Shown: positions 10,861 through 22,699 of the stretch, piece after piece | Layout of the letters: each line of letters opens with the position of its first letter | Numbering within the stretch: position 1 is the first letter of the stretch | Source: Dermanyssus gallinae | Taxonomy: Eukaryota > Arthropoda > Arachnida > Mesostigmata > Dermanyssidae | Assembly (NCBI GenBank): GCA_003439945.1 | Contig: QVRM01005915.1 | Coordinates: forward strand, 186,001 to 250,000 | DNA: 64,000 nucleotides | Direction: 5' to 3' | Notes under the pieces: generated by a model | What the model saw: the letters and a program-made list of their open reading frames with translations, nothing else | What the model was told of the DNA's origin: nothing | Databases searched by the model: none | Program-made: the position numbers and the translations under genes

Positions 10861-11329
10861 ACCTTGACCTTACAGATTGGACCAGATTTTTTCAAGGTTG
10901 CCTGTCCGTGGACTCGATGCACACTACATTTATCAAGTATGTGCACTTTCTTATCCAACTACATGTGCCACAGCGAATCTGCCGCACATCGTCGATTGAC
11001 AAATATGTGCGTGCTCTTCAAGCTGCTCTTGATCGCGGTTAATGAGCACAACATTGGCCAGCTTCAGAAAAAGCTCAACAAAGCATGCATCCGACAAATG
11101 ACTCTAGAGGAGCACGCTGTTATTCGAAACAGCGATGTAAACTCAATCCACAGATATGTCCGCAAACGAATCTCAGTTCGTGACTATCTGGCTTCAATTA
11201 TGCGACCCGATGGTTCACTAGCTTCTGATAATTATGAAAAAACAGAATTAATAAAAACCTATTCGCACAAACCTATCCATCGAATGATGAGCTACGTCTG
11301 CGAGATTCAGGAGTTACGCATGCTCCTGG

Positions 11330-12890
11330 TGGTTATGACGTGGTCGTGAATGATGTTGACGTCACATGTGAAAACCTGCTGAAGCACCTAAGGGGCCTGA
11401 AATCTAAGACAAGCGATACCCCTGATAGGGTGCCGTCAATCGTGTACAAGCAGCTTGGAATCTCGATATGCCACTCCTTAAGCTTGATATTTCGTCGATA
11501 GCTGGAAGATTCGACTGTACCGGAGGTGTTTAGAACAGCTATTGTTAGCCTTGTACACAAGCGGGGAAGTAAGTCAGACCCTAAGAATAAGCGACCGATT
11601 TCGCTCACTGTTATAGCTTGTAAACTGTTAGAAAGTGTAATTTTCATTCGGACCTTTCATGAACGTGTTCATGATACACTGTCAGAGAAGGCTTACGCTA
11701 CCTCTGGTTGCCCTCAGGGTACCATTCTTGGGCCACTAATGTTTATTCTTTACATCAATTCGCTAAAAAATATTTTCCCGAAAACGTTCAATATAACATC
11801 TATGCGGATGACGTTAAAATATACGAAAAAGCGGACTCGGCCGAGGACTGGAAAAAACTGCAGGATACGGTAAACTAGTTCTACAAGTGGTCCGTTTCGC
11901 TAGCTCTGAAACTATCGGTGACAAAGTGCGTTGTACTTCATTTTGGTCACGGAAATGCAGAGAACCGTTACACAATCGCTGGCCATTCTCTTGCCTCGAA
12001 AAAACTGGCCAGAGACTTTGGTGTAATGACATCTGTTAATATGAAGTGTTGCGGCACGGGTGTGCCGATAGGGAGCCTGTTGGTAGCCGTCGGTAGGATT
12101 GCTAGAGTTAGTCCATCTCTACTGCCGCCCGTATCAGTTACACTACTAGGGGCCTACGTGCGCGAGACATGACCGCATCCTTCGGTTCCGAACGTGCGTC
12201 TGGCTGTTGGCGCCAGGCGGTATTCCGTTTATTTGAATTTACACATGTCAATGTGCATCCGGCATTTGGCGCCAGGCAGTGTTCCGTTCATTTGAATATG
12301 CACGATATGTCATTCCGCGTAATAAGACCGCGATGGTCGCTCATTCGAATTTGTAATATATATACGTCTTACAATTATTAACATGAAGTACACTGAACAC
12401 ATAACAGACATTGTTTTAAAAGCAACGCAAAGAGCGAACTTAATTACACGTTCCTTTTTATATAGGGATCCACACATATACTCAAAACTATTTGAGGTAT
12501 ACGTACTGCCGATCATAACATATGCAGCCCCAGTCTGTAATTCATGTCTGAAAAATATCAGCGACTCCTAGACAAGTTATGCAGCAAATACCGACGAAAG
12601 ATTGCATACAAGTGTGAAATTCCAAGTGATGACGTCCAGATTCCCAACATATTGGAAAGGCTGCGGAAGATTGACTGTGATACCCTCGTAAATATTGAGA
12701 AAAATCATACCGATTTGATGTTAAAGATGTTCAATCTCATCCATGCGACGACGCGTCGTGAGAAGAACATTCTTCCAGAGTTTGTAACGACAAAGCAAAC
12801 ACTAAACCATATGTCCCATGAGAGTAACCCGCCAACCCCATGGAAACTTGATGTTAACACACTAAACATTTCTTTGAATAAAGCGTATTA
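11330..12890 (+). pseudogene. CR1-like LINE RT, deleted and interrupted
   Basis: RT motifs in order are LKSKTSDTPDRVPS (about 11400), AIVSLVHKRGSKSDPKNKRP (about 11536), then a direct jump to SGCPQGTILGPL (about 11704), so the DFSKAFD-type palm motif is deleted. YADDVKIY is at about 11800, then the thumb region. An insertion at 12048-12377 splits the sequence GVMTSVNMK / YTEHITDIVLKATQRANL. Downstream, FEVYVLPIITYAAPVC and LLDKLCSKYRRK complete the C-terminal region to 12890. Confidence 0.8.
12048..12377. mobile_element. 330-bp nested insertion in the CR1 RT, unclassified
   Basis: It is flanked by ttaatatgaagt (12036-12047) and ttaacatgaagt (12378-12389), a 12-bp duplication with one difference. 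Removing it restores a continuous CR1 RT reading frame. Internally it holds two roughly 57-bp imperfect direct repeats starting near tggcgccaggc (about 12208 and 12267). It has no ORF, no clear terminal inverted repeats and no poly(A). The duplication length would fit a LINE- or LTR-mobilised sequence. Confidence 0.7.
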
Positions 12891-12924
12891 ATAACAAAAA
12901 GAATAATCATTTGAAAGGTCAAAA

Positions 12925-13745
12925 ACCCTCTTTAGAAAACAAAAACCTTACCCCATCAATTAATCGCAATTCGTCTACCCCCACCTTATCCCATATTAGT
13001 AAAACATCATATGTGGCGAGGGGTGTTATCTGTATCCTAAAAAGAGCGACTGCTGCATCGACCGAAAGCATATGTGGGCATTTAATTACCGCGGCTGCGA
13101 TAGTGGCCTTTCTAGCCGATTGCCTCTTGTTGATAAGGTGAGCCCAAGGTATGTGAATTTACTTACAAATTCTAAGTCCTTTCCCCTGATTTGAAGCACG
13201 TCACCCCTGGCCAGACGGCCGCCCATTCGAAATTTCATGGCTACTGTCTTTTCCCAATTAACCTTTAAGCCCTTTCATCCACGTATGTAAATAGCCGATC
13301 TATTGCTTGTTTCACTCTGAAAAGGCTACAACTAAAGATTACTACATCATCTGCGTACTGTAAAATTTTGGCCCGCTCTCGAGTCCAGCCCGTCCTTATC
13401 CGTTCGTGGAGCCCACCCAGAAGAACGGAAAACTGTAGTGGACTCAGTCCATCGCCCTGCGCGACACCTGTTGTTTGAATTACTTCCCCCGCAATGCCAA
13501 CCCCGTTATCAATCAGCACCGTGTTTTGTTTTAAGATGCCGATGAGCAACCTCACCATTGCTCCCGGCACTCCCATTTTAGCTAGCTCTTCAACTCTTTT
13601 ATCTCTTGGCGCTATGTCAAACGCCGCTTTCAAATCTACAAACATGAGCCTGGAGGTATCCAAACTACCAGAAGGCTTACTGCCGCTGGATTCCACCGGC
13701 GTTGCCCTAGATGCCCAAATGGCTTGGAACAACTGGATGTAAAAT
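12925..13745 (-). pseudogene. LINE RT fragment (QGDxLSPL type)
   Basis: On the minus strand from 13745: MFVDLKAAFDIAPRD (first catalytic Asp), TTGVAQGDGLSPLQFSVLL, and ILQYADDVVIFS (catalytic YADD, about 13340). After a stop and frame change comes VNWEKTVAMKFRMGGRLARG, then FTYLGLTLSTRG. A further frame change gives DAAVALFRIQITPLATYD. The order is normal palm-to-thumb RT. The copy is 5'-truncated near 13745 and loses the C-terminal end near 12925 against the CR1 copy. The clade was not fixed. The remnant at 17.6-19.1 kb appears to belong to the same family. Confidence 0.75.
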
Positions 13746-15539
13746 AAAGTATTTAAAAAAAAACTCTTGGAAGTTAAACCAAGGTTCGACAACTTGCAGT
13801 CCATGAGGCTACCACCAGGCTACAACGTTCGCACAGATCTGTACACGGATAGTCTGCTTTTAAGCCGTTGCGGCCTCCGGCCGCAAGTTGATCACCACCT
13901 TATGGCTAGCGATGACGTCGGTAAATCGAACACAGTTGTAAGAGAGCCCGGGCGGGATCAAACACCTCTGAGAAATAACCTGAGTTCTTCCAAGCGTATG
14001 CTATGCCCAGTTCGAACACTCACTAAAGAAACTCTACTGTGACGCTACTACCAGGTGATGCAATGATTACTACGAAGATCACAGTCTAGTCTCTCGTGGT
14101 AATCGATTTTAAGGAGCCAACACGGAACAAGTCCAAACTCCACCGCATTAAGCGGTGAAAGAGGCTATATAATTTAAATATTGCCTAGATTCGAAAGTGA
14201 CACTAGAGTCTACGTTCATGTAGACCGCTGATACGCTGTCTCCAAAAAGCGTGTACACTGTTTTATTTTTGTACATTTTAAGGGCACCCCATTATGGTGC
14301 CTCTGCTGTGAACGGCTCTGCTCTCGACCATTGCACATTTTTCTCACGTAGTGTATAATTCAAACTCTGCAATCGGTACAGGCTGTGCGTCTGTTGTTGA
14401 CTAGTCGATAGGTCACTCTTTTGAGCAGTTGTTGTAACGCAATACACAAAAAGCCCGAGTTACTTAATGGTCAGAAACAGAACCACCGTCAATTGGATGC
14501 GAAAACAAATAAATAAGCTATAAAATGCGCTTTCTGAAAGTCTTGCGCTCCTTAAAGGTTTATGTTTTGTTACCGTAATGGAAAGATTTTAAGGTATTGT
14601 ATGTCTAGGACTTAAATGTGAGACATCACAGTATTTTGATTTTGAAAACGTCTCAATAGAAGTATGCTCAGAAAGCCCGGTACCTAAGATTTCCACCGTC
14701 CCGTTCAGTGCTGTTGTCGGGCAGGCCCCCATTTACAGTAATTTCCAGAAGGTCTTCTAGGCGGATAACAAATGTTTCTGACAGAGCTTATGCATTACGC
14801 CTATCTTCCGCGAAACCACATTTTTACAGTGGGGTTAGGAGGTTGCCTTTGCCTTACGACATGATACAAACAAGATTTGTCTTTCACTTCTTGGGTAGAT
14901 GACATATGAATTTAAATGGAGCAAAAAAGCACGGCGCCAGCAAAACCGGCCGCCGGCACCGACGTAACCGATTTGATACCGTACGTAATCGATTTGTTAC
15001 CGAATCGTTTTAAACGAAACCTGATTCCGCCGCGTTTCTCGGAACTATTGCGTCGATTACCCCCGTCTCGCTAAAAGGTCGAGCATGAATTAACGGGCTC
15101 CACACAACCGCTCACCTTATGCTTACATAACCACAGAAGTATGGCTGCGCACCGTGGAGGACCCGACGACCAGTTCATGAAAGCGAGTAGGTAGTTGATT
15201 AGGAGCAGTCGGATGTGCCGCGTTCGTTTGTCGGCGTTTAATTATCAGTATTTAATCATAACGGCGCTTAATTATCGGGTGTTGCCGTTCTTCCAAGAGA
15301 ACCGTGCCTTGCTTACATTTTTCGTATTTGGATTTTATATATATTCACACACCCTTTAGCAGGGGGGCTTTATTGAGATCACAGAAGAAGGTTATCGCAA
15401 GTCGGCCTTCAGGCGCCCTTTTATACAAACGACTTGCGTTTGTACACAGCATGCTCGTTTCGGAACAATAGTTTGCTAGAATGTATATATCAATTGAAAA
15501 GTATTTGTTTAGTTCAATGATACAATGAAAATTGGATTA
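13746..15539. other. no recognisable gene
   Basis: A 91-codon plus-strand ORF (13767-14042) shows no motif. The rest is multi-stop, mixed-composition DNA. A short inverted repeat (acaaacg / cgtttgt) lies at about 15434-15452. I see nothing else to support. Confidence 0.5.
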
Positions 15540-16019
15540 TTACCCGTGGACGTGTACTCCTAACAGTCCTTCAATCCACTTAACACCTGAGATAAAAAAA
15601 AAAAAACGTCGAGCCATTTCCATTCGGTAATCGTATGCCGAAGACTGTTGCCGCATGTCCGCCTTATAAGTCCAATGAGAGTCGTCTTTACTAGAAGAAC
15701 CACTCTTCTTTTGGATTGCCCGTAATATGGTTACCCGGAGCCCCGACGCCTTCTGTAATAATTGCTTCGTGAGGGAACCTGGCACTCTCAGCGTATCGAC
15801 CGCCAGCTGTGCGTGCATATGAGTATGTCTGCAATACGTGGCCTTCAAGTGATTTTTAAAGCCTACATGACCCAACAAACCACCACACATAGGGAAAACG
15901 TTTACAGCGCAATAAATTGTGTGCGTAACGCTAGTAGAGGCAGGCAAATATCGACTGTTGGGCTTGCGTAATTGTGAACTCTCATCAGCACCAGCAGCAT
16001 CATCATCATCTCGCACCAA
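15540..16019 (-). CDS. hypothetical ORF, 159 codons
   Basis: This is one of the longer unbroken minus-strand frames outside transposon relics. The product is basic, with a run of phenylalanines (RRFFFFISG) coded by an A-tract, and no domain or repeat I recognise. The N-terminal Asp-rich stretch is encoded by a trinucleotide-like atc/gtc tract near 15990-16015, which lowers the likelihood that it is a real gene. It may be open by chance. Confidence 0.2.
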   Translation of the reverse strand: MVRDDDDAAGADESSQLRKPNSRYLPASTSVTHTIYCAVNVFPMCGGLLGHVGFKNHLKATYCRHTHMHAQLAVDTLRVPGSLTKQLLQKASGLRVTILRAIQKKSGSSSKDDSHWTYKADMRQQSSAYDYRMEMARRFFFFISGVKWIEGLLGVHVHG

Positions 16020-16219
16020 ATCGTCGTCGTGCTACCCACAATATCCTCATCATTGGTTCGCATGATCACGTTATTTCATCGTTAATAGCACGATCATCAG
16101 CCGTTTTCAAATCTACCGCTGGTGCTGACCATCATCTCTAGCAACCTGGAGATTGCCTGGCGGCCTCGTGATATCGCCTCTCATTAAGGCGCAGTGTTAC
16201 CAGGTGAAATTCCTCATCG

Positions 16220-16591
16220 TTGTTTTTGTGTAGAAGGGTTTTGCAAGGCGAAGTACTCAATGCACCAGCGGTTACTTATGTGTTAGGTGCCAAAGCTGGG
16301 GACAATGTTAACCGGAGGAAATCATCCACACAAAGCGTTAAACAAAACAGGACAACATGTGAGGCAAAAATCAGGCTGAGTAGCAAAACCGAGTGGAGAC
16401 CAACACTGTTGAATGATGGGCTGAGGTTTGCCCCCTCCCCAAACTCCTCGCGGCCTCGGACGGACACCCTAAATACTAGGCCGGATGCAGTTTTTTCTTT
16501 CGTAGCAACGGATGATCTGCTAAAGAAAAACGATTCTTACGAGGAAAGCTGGAAAGCCGATTGCAGCCGAGGACCCAAAAGACCTCGCTAA
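16220..16591 (+). CDS. hypothetical ORF, 123 codons
   Basis: An open plus-strand frame rich in Ser, Thr, Lys and Arg with no recognised motif. It has no obvious start context and no related copy in the window. The downstream stretch to about 17630 has no assignable feature. Confidence 0.2.
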   Translation: MFLCRRVLQGEVLNAPAVTYVLGAKAGDNVNRRKSSTQSVKQNRTTCEAKIRLSSKTEWRPTLLNDGLRFAPSPNSSRPRTDTLNTRPDAVFSFVATDDLLKKNDSYEESWKADCSRGPKRPR

Positions 16592-17636
16592 GTTGATATC
16601 CCTTTCCCGCCCAGCGGACTTCAGGTGACTTCTAGACGCGAAAAATCAACAGGTTCATCAAGAGTCAACAGAACATTTGCGGAATACAATTATCGCTGTC
16701 AGAGAGCACCACAGTCAACGCTCTAGCTCTACCGGAATATCTGTATTTAGGCTGTTCGGGCGTGAACCCAAACTTCGCTGTCAACGCTACCAACAGATTA
16801 GGCTATCTTGAACACTTTTGGGCAACCACTTCTTGGCAACGGTAATTTTGGTTATCAAAACTCATGCAGTGAGTAACTTTAGAGCGACTTCTGGCAATGC
16901 TACAAATGTTACTAAGTTCAAAACACGTCCAGGCGTACTGTTCAGTGAATTATAGTGATTATAGCCACACATCCTCTGATTCATTTTTTAAGCACCAATC
17001 AAGGCAATTGTCACATCGAATACACATATTTTCAATAAGTCGTACGCGGCCATAGTACAAAATTGTGTAAAGCAAACATGACCAAAATAATGCTCCGATA
17101 AATAACTCCGTGGGGAGAAGCGTTCGGCTGGCCACCCAGAAGCATATGCCGTCTACTGTTAGTGAAGGCATACATTGTAACGTGCCAGCGTCTATCGATG
17201 TGCTAGTGGAAAATATCGCAGAGGAGCTCGTGGATAGCAAGTTCAGTGGGCGCAAGAACCTTTGAATGTAGGGCAGGATCGTCGGTCGTAGATGTACTTG
17301 CAACGGAGGCAGAACGAGAAAATGTAAGGCTTGAGAACAAACAGGCTTTTATGAAGAAAAAAAACACAGGTCTGGGAACGCATATACTACTATAAAAATG
17401 ACAATTTTAAATAAAAAAAATAGTGAAGAAAATAAACAAATATGATGAAATAGGCCTGTCGTCCGGAAAAAAAAAACGTGTTGAGAGAGAAGGGAATGTC
17501 GGTTATTAAGGGATGCAGAACAACAGCTACATAAATGATTTATGAGACATAAAAGGTGGCAATGATCCATCGAACCGGAGAGACTAGTGGAGTATTGTAC
17601 AAGAATCATGGTCGGAACCAACTCTATTCCTAAAGG

Positions 17637-19100
17637 AATCTATACGTGTAATGGGTCGCGAGATGAAGAGATGGAGCAAGCGAAGGAAGAGCTAATACGA
17701 GCGATAGAAACAGATGGCGTGATACAGGCAATTAAGAAAGCCTTATAAGAGTAAGCAAATGGAACTGACCTTATAGAAACGCACATCTGCAGGACATATT
17801 TATTGACGAAACGAAACCGTGGTCGATCAACGAGTGAGTCACGTTTTTTGGAAACCGGAAGTTGTCAACTGTTGGCCGGGTTCGCTGTTTAGGGGCACCA
17901 TTTAAGTACCGCCTCAGAAGTGGCGCAATAGTGACCTATTATGCATCCAAACAACACTGGTGCTTGTACATACTGGTTAGCGTTAATCAACTGATGTATG
18001 AAAGCAGGCAAAAGCCTGAGCGTATGGAAATATTGGAAGAAAACAACTACTGCACTAGTGCCAAAAACAAAAAGACAGGCCACGGAGCCTAAGACGCGGA
18101 TGTGGATAGAAATAAAGAGCTGTGTGTCCAAGTTCGATTTTGCCCAGCGGTTATCAAATATAATAGTCGGGGCCATTTCTAGATGAAAGGGGGCTCCAAA
18201 CGAAGAGCATGCCTTTACAACCAACAAATAAACAACGCAGACGGTGTTACGGGAGGTGCTTATGAGGTATGGAATGCCACTTTATAGAATATTAAACAAA
18301 AATAGCCGGAAAAGGAGCTCTGAGGCGTTCTGAAAAAGAATCGGGCCCTGATTGGCAAAGGCGTTAAGATTGCAGGGATTGCCAGGTGTTAAGTTCTCTG
18401 CTTCATTCAACATTTCCTGCAGAATTATCGGAGCGAGTGAAAGACTGCTGTATAAGAGACTGTGCAAAGATACTAACGTACGTGGATGATATAGTAATTT
18501 TAGGGATAGTCTTTGTCGGGTTAAACAGGCTTTAAAAATGATAGGGGGGCCTCCATGAATGAAAGCTAAATGCAACAAAAATCATTGCTGTTAGATCTAG
18601 AGGAGGTAAGCGCTTGGACAAAGAGTATCGCTTGAAAATTGGGACACGGGTGGTAACGTTTAAAGATACGTTGACGTCAAATGCGAAGAAGCCATATATG
18701 TAAGAGAGAGCAATATAAAATACGTGGCAGCAGCGAGCTGTAATCCGAAAAATGCGCTTGCTACGGACAGCGGCAGCGCTCTTTAATTTCAGGACCCCAT
18801 TGCACCCATTGCGACTTTTGGAATGTACATTATATAAGAGAACTTTAGAAGAGCGTGAGATAATAAGCAAAACTAGATTATTTTTTCTAAAGAGAGTTCT
18901 AGCACTATGGGAGTCCTACAGGAACAGAATCGTTAGATCAGCAAAACCCAGCGAATGCCAGCGCAAAAAATCATCCAAACATATGTGCGGTAAGTACGGC
19001 TGGTGCCCTGGTCATGGCCGGCACTCCTCCACAGAAGTTCGTCGTCAAGGAACGATTGTGGTAAAAAGGACCACAACGCTCAAAGGAGACGGACCGTAAA
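17637..19100 (+). pseudogene. heavily decayed LINE RT
   Basis: Scattered pieces in order: a pre-RT segment (EEMEQAKEELIRAIETDGVI, about 17665), a catalytic box ILTYVDDIVIL (about 18473) with Val for Ala in YADD, LNATKIIAVRSRGGKR (about 18567), then TAAALFNF and IISKTRLFFLKRVLALWESY with RNRIV (18770-18940). The last pieces parallel VALFRIQITPLATYD in the minus-strand RT at 12.9-13.7 kb, so both likely come from one family. Stops are frequent and the middle of the RT is not recognisable. Confidence 0.5.
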
Positions 19101-19129
19101 GCTATGTTTTCCGAACGGCAATGAGAATG

Positions 19130-19315
19130 AAGAGAATTGCGGAAAGAAAAGCCAAGGTTCGGGATGTAGTCCCTAATATCGAGAAGTGGATGAATCGTCC
19201 AGGAGGCGACATTGATTTCTTCATGATTTAAGTCATAACTGGACATGGAGATTTCCGTTTCGTTCAGTTCATTCGCAAAACGCCTACCGGCTGGAAAATT
19301 GGCGTTCAAACTGCA
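19130..19315 (+). pseudogene. R1-type ORF2 C-terminal scrap
   Basis: The translation VVPNIEKWMNRPGGDIDFF, a stop, then VITGHGDFRFVQFIRKTP corresponds closely to LVPNIKEWLYRPGGELTF...MLTGHGDFQSYLFRIGKAP at 29328-29450. The zinc module that should follow is not recognisable. Confidence 0.6.
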
Positions 19316-19589
19316 AATAAGTCCTCGAGGAAAAAGGGTGACTCGCCCGAATACGTCTACAAAGATTCTCCATCATGGAAAACGACCGCGAACGATTACT
19401 TGTTTCATGGCTTGTATCTTGCATCAATAGCGCTATATCTGGCAGACCTTCGTTTGCCTTATCTGTAAGTCCACTCGCATATTTTCTTTATATAGAACGC
19501 ATCGCGAAAATACCAGTAAAGCAAAGCAGATATTGCGCATGTTCCACGATGGTCATCATGCGTCGAGCTGGCATCTTCTCTGTTGTTTT

Positions 19590-19808
19590 GCCTTTCGCTT
19601 TTTTTTTGTTTTTGGTTTAGCTAAAAATATCGTATGTTATATTCTAGAAGGCCGATTAATAAACTTCGAGCTATTCCTAATATCATTTTTTGCGCCAACG
19701 CTAATATCGCCTTTTGCTTTTTGTTTGTTTTTAGTCGCCTTTAGCTGAAATTGCCGTTTGCTATATTCCAGAGGATTAATACATTTTGCGCTATCTCTAG
19801 TATCATGA
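19590..19808. repeat. imperfect tandem duplication, ~118 bp unit
   Basis: Two adjacent units share, in order, cgctttttttttgtttttgg / tgctttttgtttgttttt, then gttatattctagaagg / gctatattccagagg, gattaat, and ctattcctaatatcat / ctatctctagtatcat. They are diverged and have no coding signal. The DNA on either side (19330-20030) has no assigned gene. Confidence 0.6.
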
Positions 19809-20033
19809 TGTATGTCATTCTGAATATCTGAATGTTGATCTGAATTAATCTATATTTGAGAGAGTCAGTTATGAAGCGTCACTTACCGACACTTTTTAGC
19901 GACCGGCTTTCCTTGACTCTAAACTAATTCGTTAAAAGCAATCCGTTTTTTTTCGACAAAGTGCCGCACTTGAGATTCTATTCGATGTCGATGCTTTGGT
20001 TTCTCAGAAGGCAGATCAGCCAATGTGGCCCAC

Positions 20034-20480
20034 TTACCTCAGGAATAGGCATGACGACAATACGTTGTTAAGAGCCAAAATTGACACGTGTTGACAACCC
20101 GCTACTGAAGCCGAAATGGACAAAATGTCCTTCTTTCCTGACGTAGATATAAATGCTTGCCACAATCCCCGGAAATGTACTAACAAGTAATTTTTGGTAG
20201 CTTTTCTAAAAATACGTCGAATTAAGGTGTCTCTTCTATTTGGCGTTAGTGTCTCCTTCTCCTTTATAGCCCATATCCCACGTACTATCTGGTACGGAGG
20301 CCACATTGGGTCATGCCTAACCTCTACTTGAAGTTTCTTCCAGCATTGTACATTGCTTTCGACTATTTCCCACTTAATATTTGAGCGCTGGTACTTGTAT
20401 TTAATTAACGTATCTGTGCGTTCCTCTTTAAGAATGTTATTCTCACTTAAGTAAAAATCTGGGCTGAGCGCGTACGCCAT
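20034..20480 (-). CDS. hypothetical ORF, 148 codons
   Basis: An unbroken minus-strand frame, starting MAYALSPDFYLSENNILKEE, with Trp- and Lys-rich sequence in the middle. I do not recognise it and no Cys or nucleic-acid-binding motif is visible. It ends 60 bp outside the CAGGGTG terminus at 20541, so it could be unrelated to that element. It may be a chance frame. Confidence 0.25.
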   Translation of the reverse strand: MAYALSPDFYLSENNILKEERTDTLIKYKYQRSNIKWEIVESNVQCWKKLQVEVRHDPMWPPYQIVRGIWAIKEKETLTPNRRDTLIRRIFRKATKNYLLVHFRGLWQAFISTSGKKDILSISASVAGCQHVSILALNNVLSSCLFLR

Positions 20481-20540
20481 TAGTACTTAGGCCTGGCTTC
20501 CTAAGCCTGCTCGGGTGCGTGGACGGTTCTGCCACATATA

Positions 20541-21946
20541 TACAGGGTGTTCCTAAATTTTAAGGGGCATTTTATTTTAATTTTTGTTCCCAATGGGAAA
20601 GCGGTGCACAAAGGCCTCGCCTAGGTGTGAGAGTGAAATGTATATTATTTGTTTCACAGATATGGATGATCGAACATCATTCTACGAAATAAGCTATTGT
20701 TCGGGGCAGGAACCACACATATGGTCGTGAGCGACGTTCTGATTTACCTAAAGTATGCTCATGCTCGCTACAAAAAAGGCAGCTAGTAATATTAAGAACT
20801 GTTCGCAAAAATTAGGTTCCTGGAAATGAGCATCGCACAAATTAGGATATGGAAAACGCGTAATGCACACGAATCGCTGGCAGCTGTCAGCTACAAGTAT
20901 GGGATTCACAAACCCACAGAACCCCGTATTCCTTCCCCCCTTCAGGCGTGGAGCACGTGGAATCTGTTCCTGACGGCCGCTAACGTCCCTCCTCTGTCAA
21001 CACGGATCAATGGAAGATACTTCACTAGCTTGCGTAGCAAAAAGCGAATACACAGGTTGAGGAAAGTCATAAAAAGTCGATATGCTGTTATGTCTTACGT
21101 TAACGCCTTTTCGAGAAAAATCGTTAAATTTTTCCATTACGGCCAAAAATGTATGTCCAAAAGACCACTCTCACGCAATAGCAAATTTAATGCCCACCAC
21201 TTTCGTACCAAAGTGATGATGCTGCGTTACGTAGATGTCAAGTCACTAAGCTTTTTCGATAGCCATATCGAAAGCGAAGGCATGCATATTTGCATAGGGC
21301 GTATGAGAAAGTTAGGTACATATTTTGAGGTTTGGTAGAACTCAGCAAGAGAATAATTTTTCCTAGCGGAAGGAGGGAGCGGAAACGTCTTGGCAAATGT
21401 TTACGGTTCTGAACGTGAAAACTTGCACGTAAAACATAACAACTATGATTGTTGAAAACGCTTAGTTACTTGACAACTACGTAACGCAGCACCATCACCT
21501 TGGTACGAAAATGATGGGGGCATTAAATTTGCTATTGCGTGAGGGTGGTCTTTTGGACGTACATATTTGGTCGCAATAGAAACATTTTGCGATTTTTCAT
21601 AGAAAAAGCGTTTACGTAAAATATCGACTTTCCATGGCTTTCCTTAATCCGGGTATTCGCTTTTTGCTACGCAAGCTAGTGAAGTGTCTTCCGTGTGGAA
21701 TTTTCCTCCGAACACGCCGGTGTAATCAGTTCCTTCATGCGTTGACCGATGGCGTTTGGTTCTCCCGCAAACGTAGAATTCGCACAACTATGTAGGAGAA
21801 AAAAAGCTGAATAACTACTTTTATAAACTTCCCTCTCTCTCTTAAACAAGACGTTGCCGCGTCCTCCCTTCATATGGAAAAATTATTTTCTTGCCGATTT
21901 CAACCAAACCTCGAAATAAGTACATAACAATATGAATGACCCTGTA
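20541..21946. mobile_element. inverted-repeat element complex (CAGGGT termini)
   Basis: Both outer edges read tacagggt inward and abut TA repeats. Arm 21001-21251 recurs inverted at 21460-21697 (for example ttcactagcttgcgtagcaa, and the unit around gcgttacgtag). A second pair, 21293-21400 and 21840-21946, is inverted and contains ttgaggtttgg and aataatttttcc. The second pair bounds a 654-bp unit (21293-21946) that looks like a complete foldback/MITE-like element. A second, partial copy lies beside it in opposite orientation. The 170-codon frame at 20826-21338 runs through the repeat and is not a convincing gene. Confidence 0.65.
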
Positions 21947-22022
21947 TATATATATATATATAAATATATATGTATATATATATATATATATATATAAATA
22001 TATATGTATATATATATATATA
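21945..22022. repeat. TA microsatellite (interrupted)
   Basis: A run of TA dinucleotides with three single-base interruptions. It directly follows the right CAGGGT terminus of the inverted-repeat complex. Confidence 0.95.
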
Positions 22023-22566
22023 TCAGCCTCCAGAGCCGTTTTCACTTCATACAATCTGCTTTATCGGGAGCTTGCAGCGGGCTTCTATGATCGTTAAGGG
22101 AAAACGTGGAGGCTGGCAAATGTCAGAAAGCCTCCACCGCAGCCGTCGGTTACCATAGCCGATGGGACCGCAGAGATTACTGTAAGATTTATTTCTGTTA
22201 GGGAGAACCCCCAACAACAGCTCTCCCTCGGATCGACAAAGAGATATGTAGCTAACTCTGACCCAATTTTAGTGTACCTACCTGTAACAAAACCTTTACT
22301 TCGCTATGTGGCTGGCGCATTTAGTCTGTAACACTGTCCAGTAGCCATCCCTTGTGTATATTTTCCAACCAAACAAACGGCTGGGTACATCTCCAATCTC
22401 CCCGATTATATCTGCTTGCAGCCATGTCAAACGCAAATACGTAGTAGTCAAACACAGGACCTCCAAACTAGAAGAAAGATATCGAACGGAGATCGGGGGG
22501 GGGGGGGAGGAAATATGACGCATGAGGCGACCGGGACCGTACCGCACGACTAGGTAGAGAAATACG

Positions 22567-22690
22567 CCAATTTCAAAGCTTCCACAATATAGTCGCAACT
22601 TTCACCATCAATACTTTCACCGTGTAGTCACAACTTCAAAGCTTTTTCAGTAGAGTCGCAACTTCAAAGTTTTCACAATATATGCGACAT
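22567..22690. repeat. short tandem repeats, ~35 bp unit
   Basis: Three to four degenerate copies of a unit resembling ttcaaagctttcacaatata followed by gtcgcaac. It is non-coding. A G-run lies nearby at 22495-22507. Confidence 0.6.
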
Positions 22691-22699
22691 TTATAAATT

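Larger units (their letters stand above)
8990..12895 (+). mobile_element. CR1-like LINE with a nested insertion
   Basis: The order is ORF1 with PHD-like finger, APE-type endonuclease, RT and C-terminal region, all in the plus strand. LYLNARSIV, GDFNQPEINW, LLDIVLCN, SDHRMVEF and PQGTILGPL match CR1-clade usage. The RT palm is internally deleted, and a 330-bp sequence with a 12-bp target duplication interrupts the thumb region. The coding sequence ends with TAA at about 12889. No tail repeat was confidently identified. Confidence 0.8.

Noticed and set aside
20826..21338. 170-codon ORF as a transposase
   Set aside because: It lies across inverted-repeat arms that recur at 21.5-21.7 kb and shows no catalytic motif.
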